Assembly: GCA_947630765.1 (NCBI GenBank)
Contig: CANRIX010000019.1
Coordinates: forward strand, 1-39,816
Length of the DNA: 39,816 nt
Direction of reading: 5' to 3'
DNA from: an uncultured Clostridia bacterium
Lineage (GTDB): Bacteria > Bacillota > Clostridia > Oscillospirales > CAG-382
Shown: positions 1 to 6,896 of the stretch, piece by piece
Position numbering within the stretch: position 1 is the stretch's first letter
Layout: every line of letters begins with the position of its first letter
Translations under genes and position numbers: made by a program
Notes under the pieces: generated by a model
Databases searched by the model: none
What the model saw: only the letters and a program-made list of their open reading frames with translations
Told to the model about the DNA's origin: nothing

Positions 1-103
1 TAACCTTACCACAGGTTTCTCCTATTCGCCACTCTTTTTTTGCTTTTTGTCACACATCATTGTAACACAGACACGGTTGTCAAGGACGTTTTGCAAAAAG
101 GGC

Positions 104-132
104 TTGACAAACCGGGGGAAGTGTGGTATAAT
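104..132 (+). promoter_or_regulatory. Promoter of antitoxin RNA 1
   Basis: TTGACA (104-109) and TATAAT (127-132) are separated by exactly 17 bases, with TGTGG directly before the -10. This is a full-consensus housekeeping promoter and points rightward. It drives the short RNA ending at the terminator at 183-226. Confidence 0.9.
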
Positions 133-138
133 AAAGAT

Positions 139-226
139 AAGAGAGAAGCGTACCGGATAGCGGTCGCACTCCCCTCAGAATGGAACTAACCGATACTTTG
201 GGAAAGTGGGCGGTTAGTTCTTTTTA
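139..226 (+). ncRNA. RatA-like antisense antitoxin RNA, copy 1
   Basis: A short transcript is predicted from the consensus promoter (start about 139) to an intrinsic terminator. The terminator stem pairs GAACTAACCG (183-192) with CGGTTAGTTC (211-220) and is followed by TTTTTATT. There is no ORF in it. Its 3' end overlaps the last codons and stop of the toxin gene on the opposite strand (toxin stop at 214). This convergent 3'-end overlap is the arrangement of the Bacillus TxpA/RatA type I systems, where the RNA pairs with the toxin mRNA tail and triggers its decay. The RNA boundaries are inferred from promoter and terminator. Confidence 0.75.
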
Positions 227-312
227 TTGCTTTGATGAAACAAGATCATCAGCGCGACGACCTGTACGATCAGGTTCAGGATGCCGAGGCATTCCGTCAG
301 CGTCATGTACAC
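214..312 (-). CDS. Small hydrophobic type I toxin (TxpA/Hol_Tox-like), copy 1
   Basis: A 32-residue peptide starting MYMTLTECLGILNL, with one hydrophobic segment (about residues 9-25) and the polar tail HQSNKKN. This is the shape of the holin-like type I toxins (Hol_Tox/TxpA family), which insert into the cytoplasmic membrane. The GTG at 312 is preferred because AGGAGG lies about 9 bases upstream. An in-frame ATG at 306 is an alternative, and it overlaps the stop of a 16-codon leader ORF as ATGA, so translation may be coupled as in mok/hok. The convergent antisense RNA covers the 3' end. The promoter at 423-451 is intact, so this is the likely active copy. The family is assigned from length, hydrophobicity and context. 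Confidence 0.75.
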   Translation of the reverse strand: MYMTLTECLGILNLIVQVVALMILFHQSNKKN

Positions 313-353
313 ATCGCATCACCTCCTTTTTTGCGCGAGGAAAGGAGGCTCAT
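303..353 (-). CDS. Leader ORF coupled to toxin 1 (16 codons)
   Basis: The ORF encodes MSLLSSRKKGGDAMCT. It has its own AAGGAGG site 10 bases upstream of the ATG, and its TGA overlaps the internal ATG of the toxin (ATGA). The toxin Shine-Dalgarno lies inside it and encodes KKGGD. The mRNA leader alternates AAGGAGG and CCTCCTT motifs that can pair, which suggests that ribosome access is structurally controlled. The second unit keeps the ORF with one change (S2 to I), so it is conserved at least through the duplication. Translation is inferred. Confidence 0.45.
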   Translation of the reverse strand: MSLLSSRKKGGDAMCT

Positions 354-422
354 TTGTAAGAAACCTCCTTTTCTTTGCAGTGAGGAGGCAACCGCCATAA
401 CCGTTTGGTACGCTTCGGGGTC

Positions 423-451
423 ATTTTATCACGTTTTTTGTCGGTTGTCAA
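423..451 (-). promoter_or_regulatory. Promoter of toxin 1
   Basis: On the minus strand TTGACA (451-446) is followed after 17 bases by TAAAAT (428-423). The start is predicted near 416, giving a leader of about 100 nt. The promoter lies back to back with the antitoxin-2 promoter (472-500), so the two tandem units share a divergent control region here. Confidence 0.85.
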
Positions 452-471
452 GGACGTTTTGCAAAAAGGGC

Positions 472-500
472 TTGACAAACAGGGGGAAATGTGGTATAGT
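472..500 (+). promoter_or_regulatory. Promoter of antitoxin RNA 2
   Basis: TTGACA (472-477), 17-base spacer, TATAGT (495-500), again preceded by TGTGG. It is the duplicate of the promoter at 104-132 with one change in the -10. Confidence 0.85.
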
Positions 501-506
501 AAAAAC

Positions 507-592
507 AAGAGAAGCGTACCGGATAGCGGTCGCACTCCTCCAGTATGGAACTAACCGATAACTTGGGAGAGTCGGCGGTTAGTTCTTTTTAT
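507..592 (+). ncRNA. RatA-like antisense antitoxin RNA, copy 2
   Basis: Same organisation as copy 1: consensus promoter, a body of about 85 nt, and a terminator with GAACTAACCG paired to CGGTTAGTTC (576-585) followed by TTTTTATT. The loop differs from copy 1. The stem and the toxin-overlapping part are the same, so each RNA could in principle silence either toxin. Confidence 0.7.
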
Positions 593-677
593 TGCTTTGA
601 TGAAACAAGATCATCAGCGCGACGACCTGTACGATCAGGTTCAGGATGCCGAGGCATTCCGTCAGCGTCATGTACAC
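579..677 (-). CDS. Small hydrophobic type I toxin, copy 2 (probably promoterless)
   Basis: The 32-residue peptide is identical to that of copy 1, with the same GTG start and AGGAGG spacing. The upstream sequence diverges at about 784: where copy 1 has TAAAAT and TTGACA, copy 2 runs into a dispersed repeat with no recognisable -35/-10 at the right spacing. The ORF is intact but is probably transcribed poorly or only by read-through. The antisense RNA remains. Confidence 0.65.
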   Translation of the reverse strand: MYMTLTECLGILNLIVQVVALMILFHQSNKKN

Positions 678-718
678 ATCGCATCACCTCCTTTTTTGCG
701 CGAGGAAAGGAGGATCAT
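668..718 (-). CDS. Leader ORF coupled to toxin 2 (16 codons)
   Basis: MILLSSRKKGGDAMCT, the counterpart of the copy-1 leader ORF, with AAAAGGAGG upstream and an ATGA overlap with the toxin's internal ATG. It is predicted from sequence conservation and coupling only. Confidence 0.4.
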   Translation of the reverse strand: MILLSSRKKGGDAMCT

Positions 719-787
719 TTGTAAGAAACCTCCTTTTCTTTGCAGAGAGGAGGCAACCGCCATAACCGTTTGGTACGCTTCGGCATA

Positions 788-930
788 CTTTCGGGTGGCA
801 AACGCAATCGCGGCGTCGCCGCTACGCGTCGCCTTGCTCTGCCTTTTCCCCCCGAATACCCCCCTTTGATCGAAAACCGGCTCGGCTTTCGCCACTTCTG
901 ACGCCGCCATCGCCGGTTTTCTCTTAAGGA
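788..930. repeat. Dispersed repeat C, copy 1
   Basis: This stretch shares an ordered series of blocks with the reverse complement of about 20812-20988: CCCCCCGAATAC, CGGCTCGGCTT, GCCGCCATCGCCGG and TTTTCTCT, with AAGG at the edge. A third copy ends at about 10395. Copies differ inside by hairpins of different sequence. It begins where the duplicated toxin promoter should be, so it probably inserted there. The rest of the gap to argS (931-1191) holds only a hairpin (GGGAAGG...CCTTCCC, about 1048-1093) and no gene I can support. Confidence 0.7.
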
Positions 931-1191
931 GTTCCTCCGGCGGCGCATGTCCGCCTACGGAACAATATTTTTATTGTATTTTCTTCTCTTGCACACGAAA
1001 CACCCTGCCGGGCGGGGAAAGTCGGCGGGCGGAAACGAAAGCAAGCGCAAATGGAATGGGAAGGTGCAGTTTTGCAGGCTGCGCCTTCCCTCTTTTGATA
1101 CGATAAACTTGCATTCATGCGGGGACCGATGATCGGGCATGAGTTTTCCGTTGCAGCCCCCCAAATGCTTCCTGCACAGGACAGACGGACC

Positions 1192-2931
1192 TCACATCCT
1201 ATCGGGCGCTTCAAACCCGAGGATGTCGATACAGGTTTCCAGGATCCGCTTGGCCAGACCGATCAAGGCGATATAACCCTCCTTGACTTCCGCGTCCTCC
1301 TCGGTGAGAATTTTGGTGTCGTGATAGAATTTATTCGCAGAGCCCGCCAATTCATAAATATACGCACAAATCAGACTCGGAGAGGACGCCTTCAACGCGT
1401 TCTCCAATGCGGAAGAAAGCTTCGCAATCGCAAGCATGACCTCTTTGGCTTCCGAATTTGCGGGCTTTCGGATCGGAAGCCGTTCGTACTCGCCGTATTT
1501 TTCCAGAATCGACCGAATGCGGACGATGGTATAGAGGATATAGGGTCCCGTGTTGCCTTCAAAGGCGGTGAAGCGATCCATGTCGAAAATGTAATTCTTG
1601 GACGGCTGGTTCCACAGATCCCCATACTTCAAGGCGGCCAACGCGATCTTGGACGCTTCGCTTTCCGTCAGCTTCCTTCCGTCGCCGCTTCTCTCCAGGA
1701 CAAATTCCGTCACGTCGTCAAGCAAACGCTCAAGCCGCATGACGCCGCCGTCGCGCGTCTTGAACGGCTTGCCGTCCTTTCCGTTCATCGTGCCAAACCC
1801 GACGTGCTCCAGTTCCACCGTATCGTCGACAATTCCCGTTTTTCTCGCCGCACGGAACACCTGCTCGAAATGCAAGGCCTGCCGATTGTCCGTCAGATAC
1901 AGCATTTTGTCGGGCTTGAAATCCCGCATTCTTTGGATCATCGTGGCCAGATCCGTCGTCCCATAGAGGGAAGAGCCGTCCGATTTGACGAGGATGCAGG
2001 GCGGAAGCTCCGTTTTGTCCCCTTCCTCCGAAACGGGAATGACCAACGCCCCCTCGCTCATGACCGCGTACCCTCGCTCCCGCAAATCCCGAATCATATC
2101 CGGGATATATCGGTCCGCATCGCTTTCGCCCAGCCACTGCTCAAAATGGACGTGCAACCGATCATAATTTTTCTTCAGGTCCGCAACGGATATGGATAAT
2201 ATATGTTTCCATAAGGCTCTGTACCCCCGCCTTCCCTGCTGCAACGCAAACGTCGCAAGATGCGCTTTTTCCGCAAACGCAGGGTCCGCTTTCTGCTTCT
2301 TCGATGCGCAAGGATACAGTTCCTCCAGTTCGCCGATCGTAAAAGGCGGTTCCTTCGGGTATTCCCCGTCATACCCTTCGTCAAAATAGCATAGGTCCGG
2401 GTTTCTTTCCTGCAGTTCCGCGATGATCAAACCCATCTGAAGACCCCAGTCGCCCAAATGAACGTCCCCGATCGCCGTATACCCAAAATACACATACAAC
2501 CGTTTCAACGCCTCCCCGATGATCGCGGAGCGCAAATGCCCGATGTGCAAGGGCTTGGCGACGTTCGCCCCGCCGTAATCGACGACGACCGTCTTTCCGA
2601 CCCCGGTTTTTTCCAGCCCGAACTGCGGGGAGGTCCGCATCTGTTCCAGATACTCTGCAAGAAACGAATCCGACACGTTCAGGTTGATGAATCCCGGCGT
2701 CACGACCTCCGCCGAAGCGTACCGATCGGGACTTAGCCGTTCGACGACCGCCTTTGCGATCACGGTCGGCGGACAATGGTATCGCTTTGCCGCCGCCAGT
2801 GCGCCGTTGCACTGGTATTCACATAGGTCCGGCCTGTCCGATACCGTTACCTGCCCGTAGGCCTCGTCATATCCCGCGGCCGCAAAGGCCCGACGCATGT
2901 CGGCGGTGATGCCCTCTATGATGTTCTTCAT
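1192..2931 (-). CDS. argS: Arginyl-tRNA synthetase
   Basis: Class I aminoacyl-tRNA synthetase that charges tRNA-Arg with arginine in the cytoplasm. The 579-residue protein has the N-terminal additional domain (residues 1-100, with the typical VVTPGFINL stretch), the HIGH signature in KPLHIGHLRSAIIGE at about residue 129, the GDWGLQMG motif, and a C-terminal anticodon-binding domain ending LGFEAPDRM. Length and ending are typical of bacterial ArgRS. The ATG at 2931 is chosen because AGAAAGGAAC lies 8 bases upstream and the consensus promoter lies just beyond; the longer open frame upstream has no support. Third codon positions are less GC-biased than in the tldDE genes next door. Confidence 0.95.
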   Translation of the reverse strand: MKNIIEGITADMRRAFAAAGYDEAYGQVTVSDRPDLCEYQCNGALAAAKRYHCPPTVIAKAVVERLSPDRYASAEVVTPGFINLNVSDSFLAEYLEQMRTSPQFGLEKTGVGKTVVVDYGGANVAKPLHIGHLRSAIIGEALKRLYVYFGYTAIGDVHLGDWGLQMGLIIAELQERNPDLCYFDEGYDGEYPKEPPFTIGELEELYPCASKKQKADPAFAEKAHLATFALQQGRRGYRALWKHILSISVADLKKNYDRLHVHFEQWLGESDADRYIPDMIRDLRERGYAVMSEGALVIPVSEEGDKTELPPCILVKSDGSSLYGTTDLATMIQRMRDFKPDKMLYLTDNRQALHFEQVFRAARKTGIVDDTVELEHVGFGTMNGKDGKPFKTRDGGVMRLERLLDDVTEFVLERSGDGRKLTESEASKIALAALKYGDLWNQPSKNYIFDMDRFTAFEGNTGPYILYTIVRIRSILEKYGEYERLPIRKPANSEAKEVMLAIAKLSSALENALKASSPSLICAYIYELAGSANKFYHDTKILTEEDAEVKEGYIALIGLAKRILETCIDILGFEAPDRM

Positions 2932-2977
2932 GACGAAAGGTTCCTTTCTGACGTACGCTTCGCGATCGTTGTCTCCC

Positions 2978-3006
2978 ATTATACCGAACGGAACGCGAAA
3001 AGTCAA
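2978..3006 (-). promoter_or_regulatory. argS promoter
   Basis: TTGACT (3006-3001), 17-base spacer, TATAAT (2983-2978) on the minus strand, followed by a leader of about 40 nt before the argS ATG. Confidence 0.85.
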
Positions 3007-3027
3007 GGGGTTCCCGCCTGCGGCAGG

Positions 3028-3069
3028 AAAAAAGGCGGCACGGAAAGCGTTTTTGCGCTTCGTGCCGCC
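3028..3069 (-). terminator. Intrinsic terminator after the 68-residue gene
   Basis: On the minus strand GGCGGCACG pairs with CGTGCCGCC and the stem extends through GCG/CGC around a short A-rich loop; TTTTTT follows (3033-3028). It separates the upstream gene from the argS promoter. Confidence 0.85.
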
Positions 3070-3107
3070 CTTTGCCTTTGCGAGGGGATGCCGTGCGGGT
3101 GGTTTTT

Positions 3108-3314
3108 TTATGCTTCGCGGGTGACGCGGATGTCCTTGAGGTGCATGAAGTGGTTCGACAGGCGGAGCTCGCCGCCCGCGTCCGTGCGGAAGGTGTGGTT
3201 GTAGCCGAACGTGCCGATATAGGTCGCCGTCACTTCCCTGCCGTCCGAGAATCGAATCCGCACGCGCGGCTTGTCGTCCGCGTCCAGTACCAGCCCGCCG
3301 ACGAGGTAATTCAT
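3108..3314 (-). CDS. Small hypothetical protein, 68 residues
   Basis: Unrecognised. The protein starts MNYLVGGLVLDADDKPRVRI and looks like an all-beta small domain with alternating hydrophobic residues; there is no signal peptide or membrane segment. The ATG at 3314 has AGGAGAGG about 6 bases upstream, and a strong terminator follows the stop, so it is a real and probably monocistronic gene. No promoter was recognised between it and the tldE stop. Function unknown. Confidence 0.65.
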   Translation of the reverse strand: MNYLVGGLVLDADDKPRVRIRFSDGREVTATYIGTFGYNHTFRTDAGGELRLSNHFMHLKDIRVTREA

Positions 3315-3375
3315 TTCGCACCTCTCCTTTTTTCAAAGATGGGATTTGGGGTCATGGGGGACGGGGCACCCGAAA

Positions 3376-3545
3376 AACGCCCGGAACGCGCTATCAAACC
3401 CCGTCAAGCCACCGGCAAGCGTACAGGAAAGCCCCGGAACGCACTATCAAGCCCCGTCACTTCCCTATTTTTCCCCAAAAGAGGGGATCCCAAAGGGCAG
3501 ACGCCCTTTGGCAGGGGGTTCGGGGGACGGCGTCCCCCGAAAAGC
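3376..3545. repeat. Short direct repeats and hairpins downstream of tldE
   Basis: The gap 3315-3561 holds two near-identical segments, CCCGGAACGC followed by CTATCAA(A/G)CCCCGTCA (about 3379-3405 and 3434-3461). Two perfect hairpins follow: CAAAGGGC/GCCCTTTG (3491-3510) and CGGGGGAC/GTCCCCCG (3521-3539). The second resembles the H1 hairpin of element A elsewhere in the window. No T-run follows on the tldE strand, so this is not a classical terminator. Confidence 0.6.
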
Positions 3546-3561
3546 GCCCGGAAAACACCCG

Positions 3562-4866
3562 TCAAGCGTCGCCGTCCGAGCCGGAGACGCTGACGCCGGG
3601 GAGGCGCACGGCGTAGGGACCGTGATAGGACGACGTTTCGTACCGCTCCGCCGAGAAGCGCAGGTCGCCCTGCACGTCGAACAGGCTCCCGTTCACCGAG
3701 CCGCCGGTCACCGGGCGGACGCTCCCGTCCTCGCCGATCAGGTACGCGAGCCGGATCTCCCCGCCGAAATGCCCGGTGAAGGCATCCATCTGGAAGTCCG
3801 AAAAGGTCACCGCCCACAGGCAGGGCGCACGCTTGAGCGCCTCGAACGGCACGTCACCGTTCGCGCACTGCAGACCGCCGCAGTCGCCGGTCGGCGCGAC
3901 GCCGAGATAGCGGCAGAACCGGCTCGACCCGTGGACCGCCTGCAGGGTCCCGCCGGACAGCAGCGGCAGCTCCCGGAGCGGCACGCCCTCGCGGTCGTAC
4001 GGCACGTCCGAGAACAGCACCAGGTCCAGCGCGTCCCCGCGCAGGTCGCGCCCCTGCACGGCGTCGCCGGGCTTCCACGTCGAATACTTCGCGTAGAGCA
4101 TGCCCGCCGAGGAGCGCTCGGCGTAGAAGGACAGCACCGTCGAGAGCGCGTTGCCGCTGAGCACCACGTCGTACACCCCGCTCGGGAGCGTCCGCGTCGC
4201 CTTGGCGCGGTCGGCGACGAAGGTCAGCGCTTCGGCGGCCTTTTCGCGGAGCGCGTCGACGTCCAGCTCGCCGTAGGAGAACGTGTTGTGCAGCTCGACG
4301 TCCTCCGGCGTGCGGCACTGCACGACGAACTCGCCCTTGACCTTCGCGTCGGAAAACGACACGTCCGTCCCGTTCGAGGCGGTGATGCGGCAGGTCGTCC
4401 GCGTGACGAACACCTCCGCCGAGTTCAGGAACGCGTCCTCCCGCGTGTCCGCCGCGAACAGCGCTTCCGCCATGCGTGCGGCACATTCCTCCGGCGGCAG
4501 CGTCGCCAATTCGCCGGTTTTCGCGATGAACGGGGCGGAAACCGGGTCCGGCAGCTCGTAAAACGGGTTCGCGGCGCAGCCCGCCGCCGTGTACGCACCG
4601 CGCAGCGCCTCCCGCATCGCCGGTTCGCCGTCCGACGCGAGCAGCGTCACGTCCGCGCACCCGCGGGTCGGTCCGTCCTGCCCCTCGCCGTCGCGGAACA
4701 CGGTCACGGTGAACGTCCGGCAGTCCGTCGCACGGCGCTGGTCCAGCATCCGCCGGACGAAGAACAGCTCCGACGATTTTTCACAGCTCTCGCGGACGCG
4801 CCAGGTGGAAATGCCCTCCGCAGCGAGTGCGTTCAGCAGTCGTTGATAACTTTCGTTTCGTTCCAT
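3562..4866 (-). CDS. tldE: TldE/PmbA-type metalloprotease subunit
   Basis: Partner subunit of the TldD/TldE heterodimeric peptidase, which trims unfolded or leader peptides (known from microcin B17 maturation and CcdA turnover in E. coli). The 434-residue protein has the overall size and order of the family, lacks an HExxxH motif as expected for the E subunit, and ends with the glycine-rich strand PGVSVSGSDGDA. It starts at ATG 4866 with AGGAGG 8 bases upstream. The stop of tldD lies only 15 bases before it, so the two are one operon. Third positions are almost entirely G or C. Its role here is unknown; no peptide precursor was seen nearby. Confidence 0.85.
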   Translation of the reverse strand: MERNESYQRLLNALAAEGISTWRVRESCEKSSELFFVRRMLDQRRATDCRTFTVTVFRDGEGQDGPTRGCADVTLLASDGEPAMREALRGAYTAAGCAANPFYELPDPVSAPFIAKTGELATLPPEECAARMAEALFAADTREDAFLNSAEVFVTRTTCRITASNGTDVSFSDAKVKGEFVVQCRTPEDVELHNTFSYGELDVDALREKAAEALTFVADRAKATRTLPSGVYDVVLSGNALSTVLSFYAERSSAGMLYAKYSTWKPGDAVQGRDLRGDALDLVLFSDVPYDREGVPLRELPLLSGGTLQAVHGSSRFCRYLGVAPTGDCGGLQCANGDVPFEALKRAPCLWAVTFSDFQMDAFTGHFGGEIRLAYLIGEDGSVRPVTGGSVNGSLFDVQGDLRFSAERYETSSYHGPYAVRLPGVSVSGSDGDA

Positions 4867-4881
4867 TTGTTACGCCTCCTT

Positions 4882-6294
4882 TCAACCCAATCGAATCTTC
4901 GCCTTCATGTACGGGCCGCCGTCGGACACCTTGACCCATTCCTTATAGCCCTTGCCGCAGTAGCCGGAACCGCTCAGGACGGGCGTTTTGCTCATCATCG
5001 TGACCGATTTCAGCAGGTCCGGGACGTACCCGGTCAGCACGATCGGCGAGAACACCTTGCCTGTCAGTTTGCCGTCGCGAATCTCACGGGCAATTGTGAC
5101 CATACATTGAATACCCCAGTTCTTCGGGTCCTCCATGCCGCTCGACGGGTTTTCCAGCAGGAAGCCGTACTTGACCGACGAGATCAGCTCCTCCGGGGTG
5201 CTTTCGCCGCCCTCGAAGTAGGTGTTCGTCATGCGGGTATACGCCTTGCGGCGGTAGCTCTCCCGCCGTCCGTTGCCGGTCGGGCGCACGCCCAGGCGCA
5301 GGGCGGACAGCAGATCGCACATACCGCCCCGCAGGGTGCCGTGGTCGATGACCGTCGTGTCGCCGGTCAGCGTGCCCTCGTCGTCGAACCAGGCGCTCGC
5401 CGATTCCGGGATCGCCATGCCGTCGTGCATGGTCACGAGGTCGCTCGCGACTCTGCCGCCGACGAACTGACGCGCCAGCGCACGGTCCTTGACGAACATG
5501 TCCATCTCCACCCCGTGACCGAACGCCTCGTGGACGATCATGCCGGTCGTCGCCGGGTCGCAGACGCACTCGTACTCGCCGGGCGGGATCGGCTCGCTGT
5601 CCAGCAGTTCCGTCGCCGCGTGGACGATCTCCGGCAGGTCCGCGCCGATCTCGTCCAGCAGTTCCGCGCCGCCGAGCGCCGAGTACGGGCGGTAGTAGTC
5701 CTTGATCTCCTCCCCGCGGCGGCACAGCACGAAGACGCTCGCGGTCGTCCACAGCAGCGTCTGGTCGAGGTCGCGGTGCTCTGAGAGGAACAGCTTGCGG
5801 CAGGAACGGTAGGACACGTTGACGGAAACGTCCAGCACGCGGTCGTCCAGTTGCAGTCCCGCTTCGCGCACCTCGCGCAGCTTCGCCAGGATCGCTTCGT
5901 CGCCCAAATCGCGCGGATGCACCCGCCACGCGGACGTCTCGCACAGCGTCGCCGGGTCGTCCGGGGGCAGCGGCGTCGGCAACGGCGTCACGCCGACCGG
6001 CATCGCCTTTTTCTGCGCGTCCAGCCGCTTCTCGATCGCGGTCGTCAGCTCGTCCACGCTGTCCGGCAGCTCGTTGAACGAGTGCTCCGCGCAGCCGACC
6101 TCGTCGAACACCCGCACGACGTACCCGCTGCCGCCGCCGACCCCGCTCGTGCGGATCGCGCTCCCGCTCCGCGACACCTGCCACGCCCGGCTGTCGTCCG
6201 CGACCGCTAACACGCTCGCGTACGCGTACTTCCCCCGCAGCGCCGCCACCAACGCCCGCAGGTACGCCTTGTTTTCGTCGATTTTCGGGAACAT
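4882..6294 (-). CDS. tldD: TldD-type zinc metalloprotease subunit
   Basis: Catalytic subunit of the TldD/TldE peptidase. The 470-residue protein carries the HEAFGH motif (HExxxH zinc site, about residue 255) followed by the family's GxxVxxDLVTMHDG region, and ends with the YKEWVKVSDGGPYMKAKIRLG-like strand typical of TldD. The ATG at 6294 is chosen because AGGAAGGAAG lies directly upstream; a GTG 24 bases earlier is in frame but lies over that site. The gene is first in the tldD-tldE operon. The best promoter is about 500 bases upstream at 6794-6822, so the mRNA would carry a long leader made of structured repeats. Confidence 0.9.
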   Translation of the reverse strand: MFPKIDENKAYLRALVAALRGKYAYASVLAVADDSRAWQVSRSGSAIRTSGVGGGSGYVVRVFDEVGCAEHSFNELPDSVDELTTAIEKRLDAQKKAMPVGVTPLPTPLPPDDPATLCETSAWRVHPRDLGDEAILAKLREVREAGLQLDDRVLDVSVNVSYRSCRKLFLSEHRDLDQTLLWTTASVFVLCRRGEEIKDYYRPYSALGGAELLDEIGADLPEIVHAATELLDSEPIPPGEYECVCDPATTGMIVHEAFGHGVEMDMFVKDRALARQFVGGRVASDLVTMHDGMAIPESASAWFDDEGTLTGDTTVIDHGTLRGGMCDLLSALRLGVRPTGNGRRESYRRKAYTRMTNTYFEGGESTPEELISSVKYGFLLENPSSGMEDPKNWGIQCMVTIAREIRDGKLTGKVFSPIVLTGYVPDLLKSVTMMSKTPVLSGSGYCGKGYKEWVKVSDGGPYMKAKIRLG

Positions 6295-6340
6295 CTTTTC
6301 ATCTTCCTTCCTATTCACTATATATGTGTGTTTTTTTATT

Positions 6341-6770
6341 AGGAGTACGGGGAGTACGCGCGGGGAACTCCGTTCCCCGCCCCCTTATCGTCGTGCCCCG
6401 TTTTGTGCGAATTTCCATTTGCGGGGCAACCGCGCCCCGCATTTGCCGCAAAACGGCAAAATCATGGAAATTCGTTCGGATCATGCGCCCTCTGCGCCCC
6501 GATTTTCGCCCTTCCCGGCGACCCCCAAATTCGCGTGATTGCATCCGCAATCTGCGCCCCCATATTACGTCGCGAAAAGAAATTTTATCACAAAATAAAA
6601 CGTATGGGACGGGCGCTGGCTTCGATAGAAGCCTCGCGAGGTTCGAGCGGTTTTTCACCGTGAACGGAAGAGTTTTGACAGACGCATTTATAAATTCTAT
6701 CGAAGTCAACGAAGTTGACTTCGCGCTAGGGGGGCTTGGGGGTGCTGGCACCCCCAACGTAACCCCGTAC
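6341..6770. repeat. Intergenic cassette 1: inverted A elements around Y and D elements
   Basis: The left edge reads AGGAGTACGGGGAGTACG, followed by a perfect hairpin GCGGGGAAC/GTTCCCCGC (6360-6380). The right edge is the inverse: hairpin CGAAGTCAAC/GTTGACTTCG (6701-6723), then GGGGGTG/CACCCCC (6738-6755), then the reverse complement of GTACGGGGTTACG. Between them lie a three-way junction (6408-6474) and a D element whose hairpin is GATTGC/GCAATC (6537-6552), flanked by CCCCCAAATTCGCG and TGCGCCCCC. The block fills the space between tldD and its probable promoter. No ORF of its own is supported. Confidence 0.8.
6408..6474. repeat. Element Y, copy 1: three-way junction
   Basis: The outer stem pairs CGAATTTCCAT (6408-6418) with ATGGAAATTCG (6464-6474). 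Inside are two hairpins: TGCGGGGC/GCCCCGCA (6420-6441) and TTGCCG/CGGCAA (6443-6459). All three stems are perfect. The same layout with different outer and inner stem sequences recurs at 17599-17676 and 32649-32728. Confidence 0.8.
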
Positions 6771-6793
6771 TTTTTTATGATACCACAAATTTT

Positions 6794-6822
6794 ATCATAC
6801 CACAAAATTTTCCTGTTGTCAA
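6794..6822 (-). promoter_or_regulatory. Leftward promoter, probably for tldDE
   Basis: TTGACA (6822-6817), 17-base spacer ending in TTTTGTGG, TATGAT (6799-6794) on the minus strand. The motif TTTGTGGTATNATAAAA occurs twice in a row here (6776-6810), so the second copy may be a duplicated -10 or an operator. Transcription would run through the whole 6341-6770 cassette before reaching tldD. It is divergent from the promoter at 6825-6853. Confidence 0.65.
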
Positions 6823-6824
6823 TC

Positions 6825-6853
6825 TTGCAAAAGCAAAAAGAACGTGCTATACT
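6825..6853 (+). promoter_or_regulatory. Promoter of the sugar operon
   Basis: TTGCAA (6825-6830), 17-base spacer, TATACT (6848-6853), with the gene start at 6897. Its -35 almost abuts the -35 of the divergent promoter. Confidence 0.75.
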
Positions 6854-6896
6854 GGGGGTGGACGAAAAAGTGACAAAAAAGGAGACGGACAACGAC

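Larger units (their letters stand above)
75..783. repeat. Tandem duplication of a toxin/antitoxin unit (two copies, period 365 bp)
   Basis: Bases 75-440 are repeated at about 440-783 with a fixed offset of 365 bp. The similarity covers the antisense RNA promoter, its terminator, the toxin ORF, the leader ORF and the 5' leader. Differences are few, for example in the loop of the terminator and one leader codon. The similarity stops abruptly at about 784, after the sequence GGTACGCTTCGG. Copy 1 continues into a toxin promoter there, whereas copy 2 continues into a dispersed repeat (788-930). Confidence 0.9.

Noticed and set aside
1..12. Start of a leftward gene at the window edge (GTG at 12 with AGGAG upstream)
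   Set aside because: Only four codons are inside the window and the -35/-10 spacing of the TTGACA at 80-85 region is not convincing.
232..561. Plus-strand ORFs in the toxin units (232-561 and 597-869)
   Set aside because: They are antisense to the toxin and its leader, have no ribosome binding site, and span a terminator and a promoter.
668..910. 80-codon minus-strand ORF reading through repeat C into the leader ORF
   Set aside because: It is a frame accident created where the repeat joined the unit; only the last 16 codons have a ribosome binding site and a counterpart in copy 1.
1117..2199. 360-codon ORF on the plus strand
   Set aside because: It is antisense to argS and lacks a ribosome binding site or family signature.
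3346..5784. 812-codon ORF on the plus strand
   Set aside because: It is the antisense of tldE and tldD, whose motifs, operon structure and ribosome binding sites are clear; GC-rich codons leave the opposite frame open.
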